This document shows, one piece after another, positions 12,601-20,437 of a stretch of 64,000 nt of DNA. Where the stretch lies: assembly GCA_022376925.1 (NCBI GenBank), contig JAIOJX010000004.1:173195501-173259500 (forward strand). The letters run 5' to 3'. Numbering within the stretch: the stretch's first letter is position 1; every line of letters starts with the position of its first letter. Origin of the DNA: Tragulus kanchil (taxonomy: Eukaryota > Chordata > Mammalia > Artiodactyla > Tragulidae). Below the pieces are notes generated by a model. That model ran no database searches. It saw only the letters and a list, made by a program, of their open reading frames with translations, and was not told the DNA's origin. Both the position numbers and the translations under genes were made by a program.

Positions 12601-12675
12601 TTTTACCTCTTCTGCTTCATCTTCTTGATCCCAGTTCCTATCTGTTAACTCCTTCTCGGCAATTCTTTTGGCCAT
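534..12675 (-). CDS. NUP50: NUP50, nucleoporin 50 (5' coding part, five coding exons, C-terminus off the window)
   Basis: NUP50 is a nuclear-basket nucleoporin that binds importin-alpha and Ran and speeds cargo release and importin recycling. Coding exons, all on the minus strand, are 12607-12675, 7954-8037, 5155-5329, 2333-2995 and 534-615. Together they give 1073 nt, about 357 residues of a protein that is 468 aa in human. The first exon starts MAKRIAEKELTDRNWDQ, the conserved importin-alpha-binding N-terminus. Exon 3 carries the basic stretch IKKAKRRN. FG-type motifs follow: FKGFKG, FSGFGG, SLFGS, FNFGKK, FSFSSG and SLFGKD. The last exon seen, PPKVVVTEVKEEDAFYSKK, opens the Ran-binding domain. 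All junctions have GT donors and AG acceptors and the phases agree across exons. Identification comes from recognising the family sequence. Duplicated assembly segments add broken copies of exons 3 and 5. Confidence 0.95.
616..2332 (-). other. NUP50: NUP50 intron 5
   Basis: This intron lies between exon 6 and exon 5. Its 700-1870 part is GC-rich and has open frames on both strands, but none looks like a known protein. I see no repeat family that I can name. Confidence 0.7.
2333..2995 (-). CDS. NUP50: NUP50 exon 5 (large FG-repeat exon)
   Basis: This is the largest exon, 663 bp. It opens with GSTAVNGPTSLVDKKV and runs through VRDWIVKHVDTNPLCDLTP, FKDYEKYLASIEQQHG, the FG motifs SLFGS, SFNFGKK, GFSFSSG and SLFGKD, and ends at CKG. 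The acceptor CTGTAG|GA is at 2996/2995 and the donor CAAAG|GTAAGT is at 2333/2332. The reading frame is intact throughout. Its upstream 355 bp (2641-2995) are repeated in the adjacent tandem copy. Confidence 0.95.
2641..4974. repeat. Tandem duplication A, period about 1175-1185 bp
   Basis: Copy 1 (2641-3799) and copy 2 (about 3826-4974) are direct repeats. The offset is 1185 bp at the left edge and settles to 1175 bp after small deletions in copy 2. About 27 bp of unmatched sequence separates them (3800-3826); it still loosely resembles the true left flank. The right edge falls in a very GC-rich stretch. The unit contains part of exon 5 and intron 4. An assembly join is the favoured explanation. 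Confidence 0.95.
3826..4170 (-). pseudogene. NUP50: Broken partial copy of NUP50 exon 5
   Basis: The sequence repeats 2641-2995, including the splice acceptor (first exon base 4170). It encodes the same VDKKVSTPK to SIEQQHGSGG segment and then loses frame through several short deletions within the GC-rich run near 3860-3900. It has no donor and stops at the duplication junction. It is most likely an assembly copy, not a second exon. Confidence 0.88.
4866..5104. promoter_or_regulatory. CpG-rich block inside NUP50 intron 4 (candidate intragenic regulatory element)
   Basis: About 240 bp of CpG-rich DNA lies just upstream of exon 4 in gene direction terms (between exons 4 and 5). It includes an ACCATGGCGGC motif (YY1-like) at about 5085-5096 next to a CRE-like AACGTCA. 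A short open frame starts at that ATG on the plus strand but matches nothing I know. An alternative promoter is possible; high GC alone could also explain why the assembly breaks here. Confidence 0.3.
5155..5329 (-). CDS. NUP50: NUP50 exon 4
   Basis: The 175-bp exon encodes SESGGAFKGFKGLAAPSGGG and then RFSGFGGRPLEELSNG, ending in AKAPSG. It contains FG-type motifs of the disordered central region. Acceptor TTTCAG|TCTGAG and donor CCTCTG|GTGAGT are both good matches. Phase 0 entry and phase 1 exit agree with exons 3 and 5. Confidence 0.95.
5330..6794 (-). other. NUP50: NUP50 intron 3, unique part
   Basis: Non-coding intron. The 5760-6400 part is GC-rich and has open frames on both strands that I judge to be composition effects. 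No repeat family or further exon was recognised. Confidence 0.6.
6795..7870 (+). mobile_element. L1 LINE 3' fragment, sense on plus strand, interrupted by a Bov-tA SINE
   Basis: The sequence follows the familiar 3' end of artiodactyl L1: the AAAACTGGACAGATCTAAAC region, the AATTATTACCGAAATGCACA region, then ATTACTCAGCCACAAA and GGGAGGGATAAATTAGGAG, ending in an A run near 7855-7867. Many substitutions and lost frames show that it is old and inactive. The element is split by the SINE at 7243-7434. Confidence 0.8.
7243..7434 (-). mobile_element. Bov-tA-type SINE inserted in L1
   Basis: On the minus strand it begins GGCTTCCACAGTCGCTCAGC and carries the tRNA-like B-box region GGTTTGATCCCTGGGTTGG, typical of Bov-tA elements. 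L1 sequence resumes on both sides, so it inserted after the L1. Confidence 0.72.
7954..8037 (-). CDS. NUP50: NUP50 exon 3 (intact copy)
   Basis: 84 bp encode VGTFSVASEEVLKSRAIKK and AKRRNAGFE. The basic run belongs to the importin-alpha-binding N-terminal segment of NUP50. Acceptor CCCGCAG|GTGGGG and donor GAA|GTGAGT are canonical. It is in frame with exon 2 (ending GAAGAG) and exon 4 (starting TCTGAG). Confidence 0.95.
8853..9033 (+). mobile_element. SINE-T, truncated by duplication junction
   Basis: This is the 5' half of the SINE seen complete at 9951-10286. It stops at the junction of duplication B, so the truncation follows the duplication and not retrotransposition. Confidence 0.8.
9054..9136 (-). 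pseudogene. NUP50: Frameshifted copy of NUP50 exon 3
   Basis: It is identical to the exon at 7954-8037 except for one missing base in the lysine/arginine codons (AAACGCAGA reads AAAGCAGA on the minus strand). It is 83 bp instead of 84. Splice sites are kept, so inclusion would break the NUP50 frame. The defect sits within 40 bases of the noisy left edge of the second copy, which suggests a consensus error. Confidence 0.9.
9951..10286 (+). mobile_element. SINE-T (tRNA-Glu-derived), full length
   Basis: The first 75 bases resemble tRNA-Glu: TCCCTGGTGGTCCAGTGGG (A-box side) and GGTTCGATCCCTGGCC (B box). A body with CGGAGCTCTGGAACC and AAAGACCAATAGAAGTGGCC follows, then a C-rich tract and AATAAATAAATAAAT plus poly-A. 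An imperfect target duplication (ACCGAGTC / ACCAAGTC) flanks it. Confidence 0.82.
11057..11386 (+). mobile_element. SINE-T, full length (first copy of duplication E)
   Basis: A complete element with tRNA-Glu-like head, common body, C-rich tract and AAATAAATAAAATAAATC tail. The flanking target duplication AAAAGACCTTTTAT is near perfect, showing a genuine retrotransposition before the 1.1-kb duplication. Confidence 0.85.
12169..12500 (+). mobile_element. SINE-T, full length (second copy of duplication E)
   Basis: Same insertion as at 11057-11386, with the same target duplication and the same substitutions. It is a duplicate of one insertion, not an independent one. Only the length of the C-rich and A-rich runs differs. 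Confidence 0.85.
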
Positions 12676-12685
12676 TTTTCTGAAC
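12607..12685 (-). CDS. NUP50: NUP50 exon 2 with the start codon
   Basis: The exon has 10 bases of 5' UTR (12676-12685), then ATG at 12675-12673 and 23 codons, MAKRIAEKELTDRNWDQEDE followed by AEE. The acceptor follows a pyrimidine run (TTTTCCTTTTAG) and the donor is GAAGAG|GTAAAA. The start is chosen because it matches the conserved NUP50 N-terminus. Confidence 0.95.
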
Positions 12686-12723
12686 CTAAAAGGAAAAGAT
12701 GAGGATGGTAAGTTTCTGCCGCT

Positions 12724-12915
12724 GTTGAGTTGCTCAGTCCCGCTCACTCCGGGAGCCCGCACGCCGCCGTCGCCGGGCGCCCCGTCCAGGGATGCTCCGG
12801 CAGGGACACTGGAGGGGGTGCCACTGCCTGTCCCGGGGGTCCTCCCGACCCGGGGACCAAACACACGTCTCCGGCATCACAGGAAGATTCTTTACCACGG
12901 AGTTACCAGGCAGCC
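12724..12915 (-). mobile_element. Bov-tA-like SINE, diverged
   Basis: In minus orientation it starts GGCTGCCTGGTAACTCCGTG and has GTAAAGAATCTTCCTGTGAT, which matches the tRNA-like head of Bov-tA. The body is diverged and GC-rich. It lies directly upstream of exon 2 inside intron 1. Confidence 0.65.
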
Positions 12916-13303
12916 AGTAGTAAGTTTGCTCTTCTAGAACATGATTTAACTCTTACAACTTATTTTTAAAATTTACTTTAGCCTGAAATGAGGTAGACAC
13001 AGCCCTGACGCCAGCAGACACTACTCTACTGAGAACCACACGGCACCGCCAGGCTCTGGGCTCACGAACCCACCAAACACCACGGGAGGCGGCAAAGCCT
13101 TCTAAGGCACAGCGAAGAACACTAAGCCAACTCCACTTGAAAAAAATGCTAATGAAACACTGACTTTTTAAAAACCACAAATCTAAAGAACTGCATAAGA
13201 GTCAACAAATGTTCAATTACCTTACTCCATGCAAATTATGTACAGCCTTGCTACAGACAAGACATTACTTAGCAAAGGTCAACCTTAGTTAAGAATCTGA
13301 ATG

Positions 13304-13594
13304 AGGCTTCCCTGGTGGTCCAGTGGGTAGGGACACCACCTTGCAGTGCAAGGGGCACCGGTTCGATCCCTGGCCTGGGAAGATCCCACATGCCGCGGAG
13401 CGGCTGGACCAATATGTCCAATTACCAAGCCGGAGCTCTGGAGTGCATGCGCCCAGAGCCAGTGCTCTGCAACAACAGAGGCCACTGTGAACCAAAGAAC
13501 ACAGATGGATGAAAACAGATAAAATGAAAGACCAACAGAAGTGGCCTGCCAGCCCCCCTCCCTCTCCAATCTCACCCCCCCTTAAAAAAAAAAA
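13304..13594 (+). mobile_element. SINE-T with a perfect target duplication
   Basis: The element has the tRNA-Glu-like head GGTTCGATCCCTGGCCTGGG, the common body and a short A tail. The 15-bp duplication AAGAATCTGAATGAG flanks it at 13291 and about 13595. A short internal segment is missing between GGCCACTGTGA and ACCAAAG. Confidence 0.85.
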
Positions 13595-13610
13595 AAGAAT
13601 CTGAATGAGG

Positions 13611-15300
13611 CACTGGAGATCTGTCCCTCCAAGAGCACAGATGGCCCCTGAGTTCAGCGGTTCACCCCTGTAGGCTTGCAAGTTCACGGTGCCGGGAAAA
13701 TAACACTCACTAAGCAGAAACACTTCTTCAGATGCTGACCCTGTCTCAGGCAAGCAATACGCAGTATTCCTCTGCGATGCTGGGCAGTAGCAACAAGCCC
13801 TGCTTCCAGCCAGGGCAGCACAAGCGAGGACACACCCACAGCCGTACTGTGCCTGTGTCATCACTCCTGCTTTCACTTCCAGTACAGTATTCAACTAATT
13901 ACACGAGATGCTCAACACAACTCTAAAATAATCTTTGGATTAGTCAATTCTGCCCAACTGGAGGCTAATGTTAAGTGTTCTGAGCACATCTGGGGTAGCT
14001 GAGCCGTGACGTTCAATGGGTTTGGTGCACTAAATGCTCTTCTGACTTACAGTATTTTCAACTTAGCATGGGTCTATTGTGACCTAAACCCCAACATACG
14101 TTGAGGAACATATGTGTTCCCCTTTAGGCTACAGCCAGTTGACAGTAATATATTTCCCGTGACTGAACATTATCCCCAGTCATATACTGCTAAGCTAGAA
14201 CATTGCTTAAAAGTTCAAAACAAGATTAATATGATGTGTTAACAGCCTTAGAATTCTTAATTCTTCAAAAATAAGCCAGCAGCAGCAGAAACCAACACAA
14301 CATTGTAAAGCAATTTGCCTCCAATTAAAAAAATAATTTAAAAACAACTAAAAGATAGCAAAAAGAAAAAAGAAGCCATCAGCTCAACTCCTGAAAAACC
14401 ATGGTGTTACGGGGAGGAGTAAGAGGCAGGGGATGGACAGTATTCTCTCTACAAGCGCCCGTCCAAGCTGGCGGTTGTTTACTCGCTAAGTGGTGTTGGA
14501 TTCTCTGTATCCACCACCTAAAATTTCCAAATTTATTCTCTGATTCTAAGATACATATCTATTGTTATTAAAACCAGAAATAATCAACGGAGAACTCCAT
14601 TGTGTGCCTGATTCTTCCCCAACTTACCAGATAAATGGGCACGAAAGCTCCTTACCTTGCCCAGAAATTTACTGATTAGCCTGGAACACGAGCCAGGGTT
14701 CCTGAAAACCAGCCTGGCTTCTTTTCTAGTCCTCTCCGCTCTCACTTGCCCTCACACCACCTCAACCCGCCAGAGAAGTTTCTAGAAGCTCGGGGTCATT
14801 AAGATACATACTTACACATCACCTACTGCACATTAAGATCCAGAAAATAAAATTCAAATATGGGCATTCCAAAATCCTGACCACCCCGGTAGGATAATCA
14901 CATAGGACTTTTCAATTTTTAATAATCTCCTAACAATCTCTGCGTGTGTTTTTTGACCAAGTGTTTTTTTCTCATTACAGAGTAAATCGTTTTAAAGTCC
15001 CAGATTCGAAAACATAACTGAGGACTAACATAACTTTCAGTCATTACCTGCAAATCTTCTTTTTTAATGCCTCCCTCCCAAACGCTTGATCAAGTTTCGC
15101 TATTAACCTTGCAGAATCCAGAAGACAACCAAGGTACCCTCCCACACAGATGCTTACTGAACTCGACGCTGCTGGGCGGCCCGTCTCCTTGGGGCCCTGT
15201 TTCTAATTCAGTGACTAGTCCTTCCACCAGAGGGCAGCAGAGGCGAGAAGCGGAAACAGCCCTTTTTTGCTATTAACAATCCACAAAGTAGCAAGTCATT
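13611..15300 (-). other. NUP50: NUP50 intron 1, mostly unique sequence
   Basis: AT-rich intron without a recognisable exon. A short L1 3' end lies at about 14290-14345 (CACAACATTGTAAAGCAATT followed by an A-rich tail). Nothing else can be named. Confidence 0.6.
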
Positions 15301-16290
15301 AACCGGCAAGGAGGGGAGCAGCGGAAAGTGCGACAATGACAGAGGGTAACTAAAGCCGTGCCATCTGCCCCCGGCGCCGGCGGACGACCACGGGCAGAGG
15401 CCGCCTGCGCGAGCACGGCCGGCCCACTGCTGCTCCGCGGCCATCGAGGCCACGGCCGAGGGGCCCCGGCAGGCACCTGTCCCCCCGCCCGGGAGCCTCC
15501 AGTCCCGGCCGCGGCGTTGCTGAAAATCTTGGGCGAATGATCTAACTCTGGGGCCTGCGTGCCTTCCTCCTTTCTCGACAGGGCGGGGATGTGAAACTTC
15601 AGGGCGGTCCCCGCAAAGCTCCGTTCCGCCCGGCGGGCTCGGGAGGCTGTGCGGCAGCAGACGGCCAAACTGTTCCGGGAAGACGAGAGAAAGAGCACCG
15701 CCCGGACCAGAGCGCGGAGAAGGCGCCCGGGGTCACTAAGGGCACCGGGGCCAGAAGCAAAGGCTCAACAAGCTCCTCCTCCGCTCAGACGCGGCGCGAG
15801 GGAAAGGGCCATTACCCGGCACCGCGAGCCGGGCTTTAAAAACGACGGTACCCGATCCCGATGAGATTTCAGCGCAGGACACTCTGCACACTGGGGCTCC
15901 CCTGTTTACGCCGCGGGTCCCCGTAAAGTGCGAGACCCAGCCGCGCCCCAGCGCGAGGGGCCAGGACTCACGCCAGGCGCGCCCGCGGCCCCGGCGGCTC
16001 CAGCGGCCGGGCGGCTCCGGGGCCGGGCGCCGGGACAGGACAGCGGCACTCGGGGCAACCCGACCGGCGGGCTCCGGCCCGACCCTAGTGGACGGCCGGG
16101 GCGCGGGGGCCAACGGAACCCGGAGGCGGGCAGGCTCGGGGAGGCGCGCCCGCGAGCCCGGCTGCTGCGCCCGCCCCGCGTCGAGGCCGAGCGCCGGCCT
16201 CGAGGAGCCCCGGCCCGGCCCGCTGCGCCGCCGGCCCCGACCTCACAGACCCACCCCGCCGCGCGCGCCCGCCCCGGGGCCGCCCCTCAC

Positions 16291-16565
16291 CTCGCCGGTG
16301 GTCGCCGCGGCCCGCGCCGGGATGGGGGCGCGGCGAGGCCGGGGTGCGCGGCGCCGGTCTGGGGCGAGGCCGCGGCGCGCGGGGGTCTCCGGCGTGCTGA
16401 GAGCCTCGAAGGATCCGGTGATCGGCCGCCCCTGAGTCTCAAGCACCATGTCCTTCGGGGTCTCGTTCCTCTGCGCCGGGCAGTGACGGGGAGAGCCGTC
16501 CGTGCAGCGGGAGACGGCCGGGAGAACGGCAGTCCGCACGCCTCAGGCCGCCATTTTGTCACTCG
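16291..16565 (-). other. NUP50: Probable NUP50 exon 1 (non-coding)
   Basis: A strong donor GGCGAG|GTGAGG lies at 16291/16290 on the minus strand. The right limit is a guess from the YY1-like motif at 16546-16557, a motif that usually sits just downstream of start sites. Exon 2 carries the start codon with only 10 bases of leader, so a separate leader exon is required. Other donors in the island cannot be excluded. Confidence 0.45.
16546..16557 (-). promoter_or_regulatory. YY1-like site
   Basis: AAAATGGCGGCC on the minus strand matches the YY1 core (AAnATGGCGGC). Its position and orientation suggest a NUP50 start site within a few tens of bases to its right. Confidence 0.6.
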
Positions 16566-16626
16566 AATCCAGCCCGCACCACTCCGGAAAAAAAAAGGGA
16601 GGAAAGAAACGCCCGCGTGCAGCTAC

Positions 16627-16769
16627 TGCGCAGGCGCACCGGAGGCGCGGTCGGCCGCCGGGAGCCGCGGCGGCTGCCGGGCGTCTCGCTGCGCAGGCGC
16701 CCAGCGGTTTTGACAGCGTCCCCGCTGCCACGCGCACGCGCACGCTCCGCCCCGCCCCGCGCACGCGCA
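16627..16769. promoter_or_regulatory. Cluster of NRF1-like sites
   Basis: Near-palindromic motifs occur at 16627-16638 (TGCGCAGGCGCA), 16690-16701 (TGCGCAGGCGCC), 16731-16742 and 16758-16769 (both CGCGCACGCGCA). The last two fit the NRF1 consensus YGCGCAYGCGCR exactly. A GC-box-like run (CCGCCCCGCCCC) lies between them. This is the likely core control region. Confidence 0.6.
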
Positions 16770-16831
16770 CGTCCCCGGGCTGGTCTCCGCAGGAAGCCGG
16801 CGCGCCGCGGGCGGGGTTGGCGCGCGTCTGT

Positions 16832-16837
16832 CACGTG
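16832..16837. promoter_or_regulatory. E-box CACGTG
   Basis: A perfect palindromic E-box sits in the context TCACGTGCC, favourable for USF or MYC/MAX-type factors. It lies upstream of the NRF1-like cluster relative to NUP50. Confidence 0.45.
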
Positions 16838-17470
16838 CCGGCCGCCGTCGGCGTCCCGGGCTTCCGCTCGCGGTGCGGGGCGCGCGGCAGGAGCTGCGGC
16901 GGCGGGGCAGAGCCGGGTCGGTTGCGGAGCGTGGCGGAACCCAGGGGTGTCCGTGTAGGGTGCCCCAGGGCGGAGAAGGGGCCGGGGTTGAACTCGCGTG
17001 GCCGCAGCCGTCGGCGAGAGCTACCCCGTGGGCCCGCCACGCGCCGGCTGCGGATGCGCGGAAACTCCTGGGGTCGCCGAGCCGGGAGGAGGCCCCCGGG
17101 CGTGCGGGAGAGAACAGACCGCCCGCTCTTCCTCGGCCGGCGTGCATTTGCTTTCCGCGGTGGGTGCCCTGGAGCCGAAGGAACTTGCCACGTTTGCATA
17201 TCGATTCGGTGTCAGCAAAATCTACGGACGCGTTTTTTAACCTTGGGACGGATACGCGTGTCCGGTGTCAGGATTTGTGATCGTGAGCTTTTGCTTGAGT
17301 ACTGCAGCGTTGCATCTCCGATACCAGGGGCAGTAATAGTTTCAGCTGTACGAAGCCGTTTAAAATCTCCCTGCCCAGCGGTTAACAGGACACTCTGGGA
17401 ATTAGGCCCATTGCTAACTAATTAGCGAAACTGGCTTCAGAAAAGGAACGTTCTTAGAGCAGCAGTTCTT

Positions 17471-17806
17471 TTTATTTTTTTTTTTAAGATTTATTTATTT
17501 ATTAATTTTGGGTGGGGGTCGGGTTGGGGAGGGAGGGGAGCAGGCGGGCCACTTCTATTGGTCTTTCATTTCTCTATTTTCATCCATCTTTGTTCTTTGG
17601 CCCATGTGGGCCTCCCATCGCGGTGGCGTCTGTCGTGGCAAAGCACCGGCTCTGGGCGCATGCGCTCCAGAGCTCCGGCTCGGTGATTGGACACATCAGT
17701 CCAGCCGCTCCGCGGCACGTGGGATCTTCCCAGGCCAGGGATTGAACCGGTGCCCCTTGCACTGCAAGGCGGTGTCCTTACCCACTGGACCACCAGGGGA
17801 AGCCCC
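17471..17806 (-). mobile_element. SINE-T, full length, minus orientation
   Basis: The complete element is flanked by the perfect duplication AGAGCAGCAGTTCTT (17456-17470 and 17807-17821). It includes the G-rich run on the plus strand near 17509-17541. It is the first repeat to the right of the promoter region. Confidence 0.88.
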
Positions 17807-18094
17807 AGAGCAGCAGTTCTTAACCTTTTTTTCGGGAGGGGTTTCTGGTTATACTTGAAAATGCAAACGTTTGTGCACACGTTGGTGCATGCAGAAGCAG
17901 AAGAGGTGGGAGCTCTCTCGGTGACCAATGAAGTCTTGGAAGAATACAGCCGCGAAGAAAGCAGATCGTAGAAATGTTGGATCTGAAATGAGTGTTTTCT
18001 TACAGCTTCTGGTACTAATTTGATTTCTGAGTGACAGAGTTAATTCCACCTCTGGGAGCAATTCCAGATCAATAAATGCTTTTTTTTTTAAAAA

Positions 18095-18510
18095 AGTTAC
18101 TGTCTTTTACATAATCTATCAAGAATGCCTTTTATATATGGTATATCATTGAGTATAATCCCCTATATTATTCGGCTTAGTCCTTGGTTGGTTATTTTAT
18201 ATATAGTAGTGCTGTGTATATCTTAATCTCAAACTTCTAATTTATTCGTCCTCTCCCCCAGCATTTCAAACCCCTTGGTAACCCTTTGTTTCCTTTGTCT
18301 GCAAACCTATTTCTGTTTTGTAAGTAAGTTCATTTGTATCACTTTTTAAATTCCATATGTAAACAATATTGTATGATGTTTGCCTTTATCTGGCTTACTT
18401 CACGTAGTATGATCATTTCTAGGTCCATCCATGTTGTTGCAAATGGCATTGCTTTTGTCCTGTCTATACGGCTGAGTAATACTCCAGTGTGTGTGTGTAG
18501 GTGGCCATCG
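18095..18510 (-). mobile_element. L1 LINE 3' UTR fragment
   Basis: On the plus strand it reads the reverse of the L1 end: GGTATATCATTGAGTATA, TTATATATAGTAGTGCTGTG, GTAAGTTCATTTGTATCA and TAGGTCCATCCATGTTGTTG. It is old and non-coding. Confidence 0.75.
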
Positions 18511-18520
18511 TTACCCATCA

Positions 18521-18724
18521 CTTCCCCAGTGGCTCACCGGTAAAGAATCTGCCTGCAATGCAGGAGATGCGGGCTTGATCCCTGGGTCTGGAAGATCCCC
18601 TGGACAAGGAAATGGCAGTTCATTCCAGTATTCTTGCCTGGGAGACCCCCTGGGCAGACGAACCTGGTGGGCCGGATAGTCCATGGGGTTGCAAAGAGTG
18701 AGCAAAGAGACCTGACTGAGCACA
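18521..18724 (+). mobile_element. Bov-tA SINE
   Basis: The head GGTAAAGAATCTGCCTGCAA, the B-box region GGCTTGATCCCTGGGTCTGG and the end GTCCATGGGGTTGCAAAGAG are typical of Bov-tA elements. It lies against the L1 fragment. Confidence 0.82.
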
Positions 18725-20437
18725 CAAGCACATCGTGTAGGAAGCCTGTTTGCATTTAATTTTAGAATGTATGAGCCTTCCCTAAGCGCATGTGTTAAAG
18801 ACTGGATACAAGCATTACATGGTATAAGGATTTAAAGAACAAAGAAACCCCTATCCCTTGCCAGTATGTTTCCTTACCCCAAGCTCGGATGTGGCTAGGT
18901 GTTTGTTGTGTTTCAGGAGATGTATGTGAAAAGAAGTGCCCGGCCAGGATGGAGTGTGGACTGTCTGTCGGGCTGGTCAGAGAATGTTGCCTAACCGTGG
19001 ATTACGAACAGAAGCATGCTCTTCAGTGTTTTTATCAACAGAAAGAGAACGTACAGTACAGACCCTTCGGCACGCTGCGTGACTGGGCAGAGCGAGCCTG
19101 CGTGCCTTTCCGCGGTCACTGAGCACCCATGTCACCGCGGCCGCGCTCAGTCCTTGCCACGTGACCTCTCCCGCCACATTTCTTCTATCCCACTTCAAGC
19201 CTCCAGCCTCCTCTCCTGCCTAACCTTCCTTCACACATAATATGCACCGAACTAGTTACCAGATGAATGAACCCTTGTGTTTCTTCAGCGAGAGAAACAT
19301 ACGGGACATTTCTGGGTTCCCTTCTGACTAGTTTGATTCTGTCTGTGTGAAGCTCATTCAGTCCAAACTTTCACATGGAAGTATAATTACCAGTCAACTT
19401 GCTGTATGTAGTTTCTTCTTCCTTACCATACAAAGGGGCCAGCCTAGGTAGCACTAGGCTCTCTGTAGTCAACGTCGAAATGTGGCTGATTAAAATCACA
19501 ACTTATATTCTTGAAGCAATCCCCACGTTTATCTTGTAAGACTAAGGTGGACTGGTACGTTTATTTCTTAATTACCTATTGTAGCATGAGGTAATGGCCG
19601 CCTTTCTAATGCAAATAAAAGGCTTCTGCAAATAAGCACACCTGCTCTGTAGCTGCCCTGCCGGTGACAGTGTTGGGTTTTAGTGCTCACTGGAGTGGTG
19701 GCTGTGACTCAGGAGACCGGAGACCCTCTGTATGCAACAGCCCCTGGCTCCATTGAATCTGGCTACTTCCATTTGCCCCTCATTTTAGAAAATAGTCCTC
19801 CAACAGCATTAGCTGGTTTTCCTGAAATCTTCCTCAAGAATCTCTTTGCATGTGCTTAGCCTCTGAGGATTTTTAGGTTGCTGGGTCAGGTCTCCTCCAT
19901 CTTTATGTTAAGAAAATAAGTAACCAGACCCGTTGGTTTACCTTTACCTGATTCAAAACCAGTTCATGGTGCTGTAGTCTCGTGTGCTTTCTGCTGCTGG
20001 AGTTCCGTGACGGGGACTACTATTGGCTCAGCTTTGCCACCATGATCCAGTCCTACGTGTCTCGGATAATTCCAAGCCTCGTTTACCCTAGTGAAGAAAA
20101 CTGCAGGATGATATTTGTTGGATTCCAGCTGTGTTCTGGCCTTTGAGGTTGAGAACCTTGAGATTGGAATCGTTCTCTGGACTCCGGGAGACATCCCACC
20201 GTAGACAGGAAGCCTGCAGGAGCACACTGTCTCCTAATATTAAGGAATTGTCGTAAGGACTGCGCTGATGGTCCACCCAGCAGTGGGTCAGCTGTCATGG
20301 AGAGGTATTGCTGAAGAGCGCAACTAACAGAAATCCACACCTCTTGTGCCCCAAGTGATGTCTTTGAATCCAGACATGGAATTGCACCTTCCTCCCTATT
20401 TTGGGTCATTTGTTGACCAAGATCTGTGTCCTGTTCT
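18725..20437. other. Intergenic unique sequence
   Basis: About 1.7 kb without a recognisable gene, RNA or repeat. Short open frames on both strands show no family resemblance. Confidence 0.55.

Larger units (their letters stand above)
15360..17130. promoter_or_regulatory. NUP50: CpG island at the NUP50 5' end
   Basis: About 1.8 kb is very GC-rich and dense in CpG, unlike both flanks. It covers the presumed first exon and promoter of NUP50 on the minus strand. In human a divergent long non-coding transcript starts upstream of NUP50, so plus-strand transcription from about 16.8 kb rightward is plausible, but the sequence alone does not show it. The long open frames here are composition effects. 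Confidence 0.85.

Noticed and set aside
15928..17425. Long overlapping open frames on both strands of the CpG island (up to about 300 codons)
   Set aside because: They occur in all frames of a very GC-rich, stop-poor region, are rich in Arg, Pro, Ala and Gly, and resemble no family. The region is promoter and first exon.
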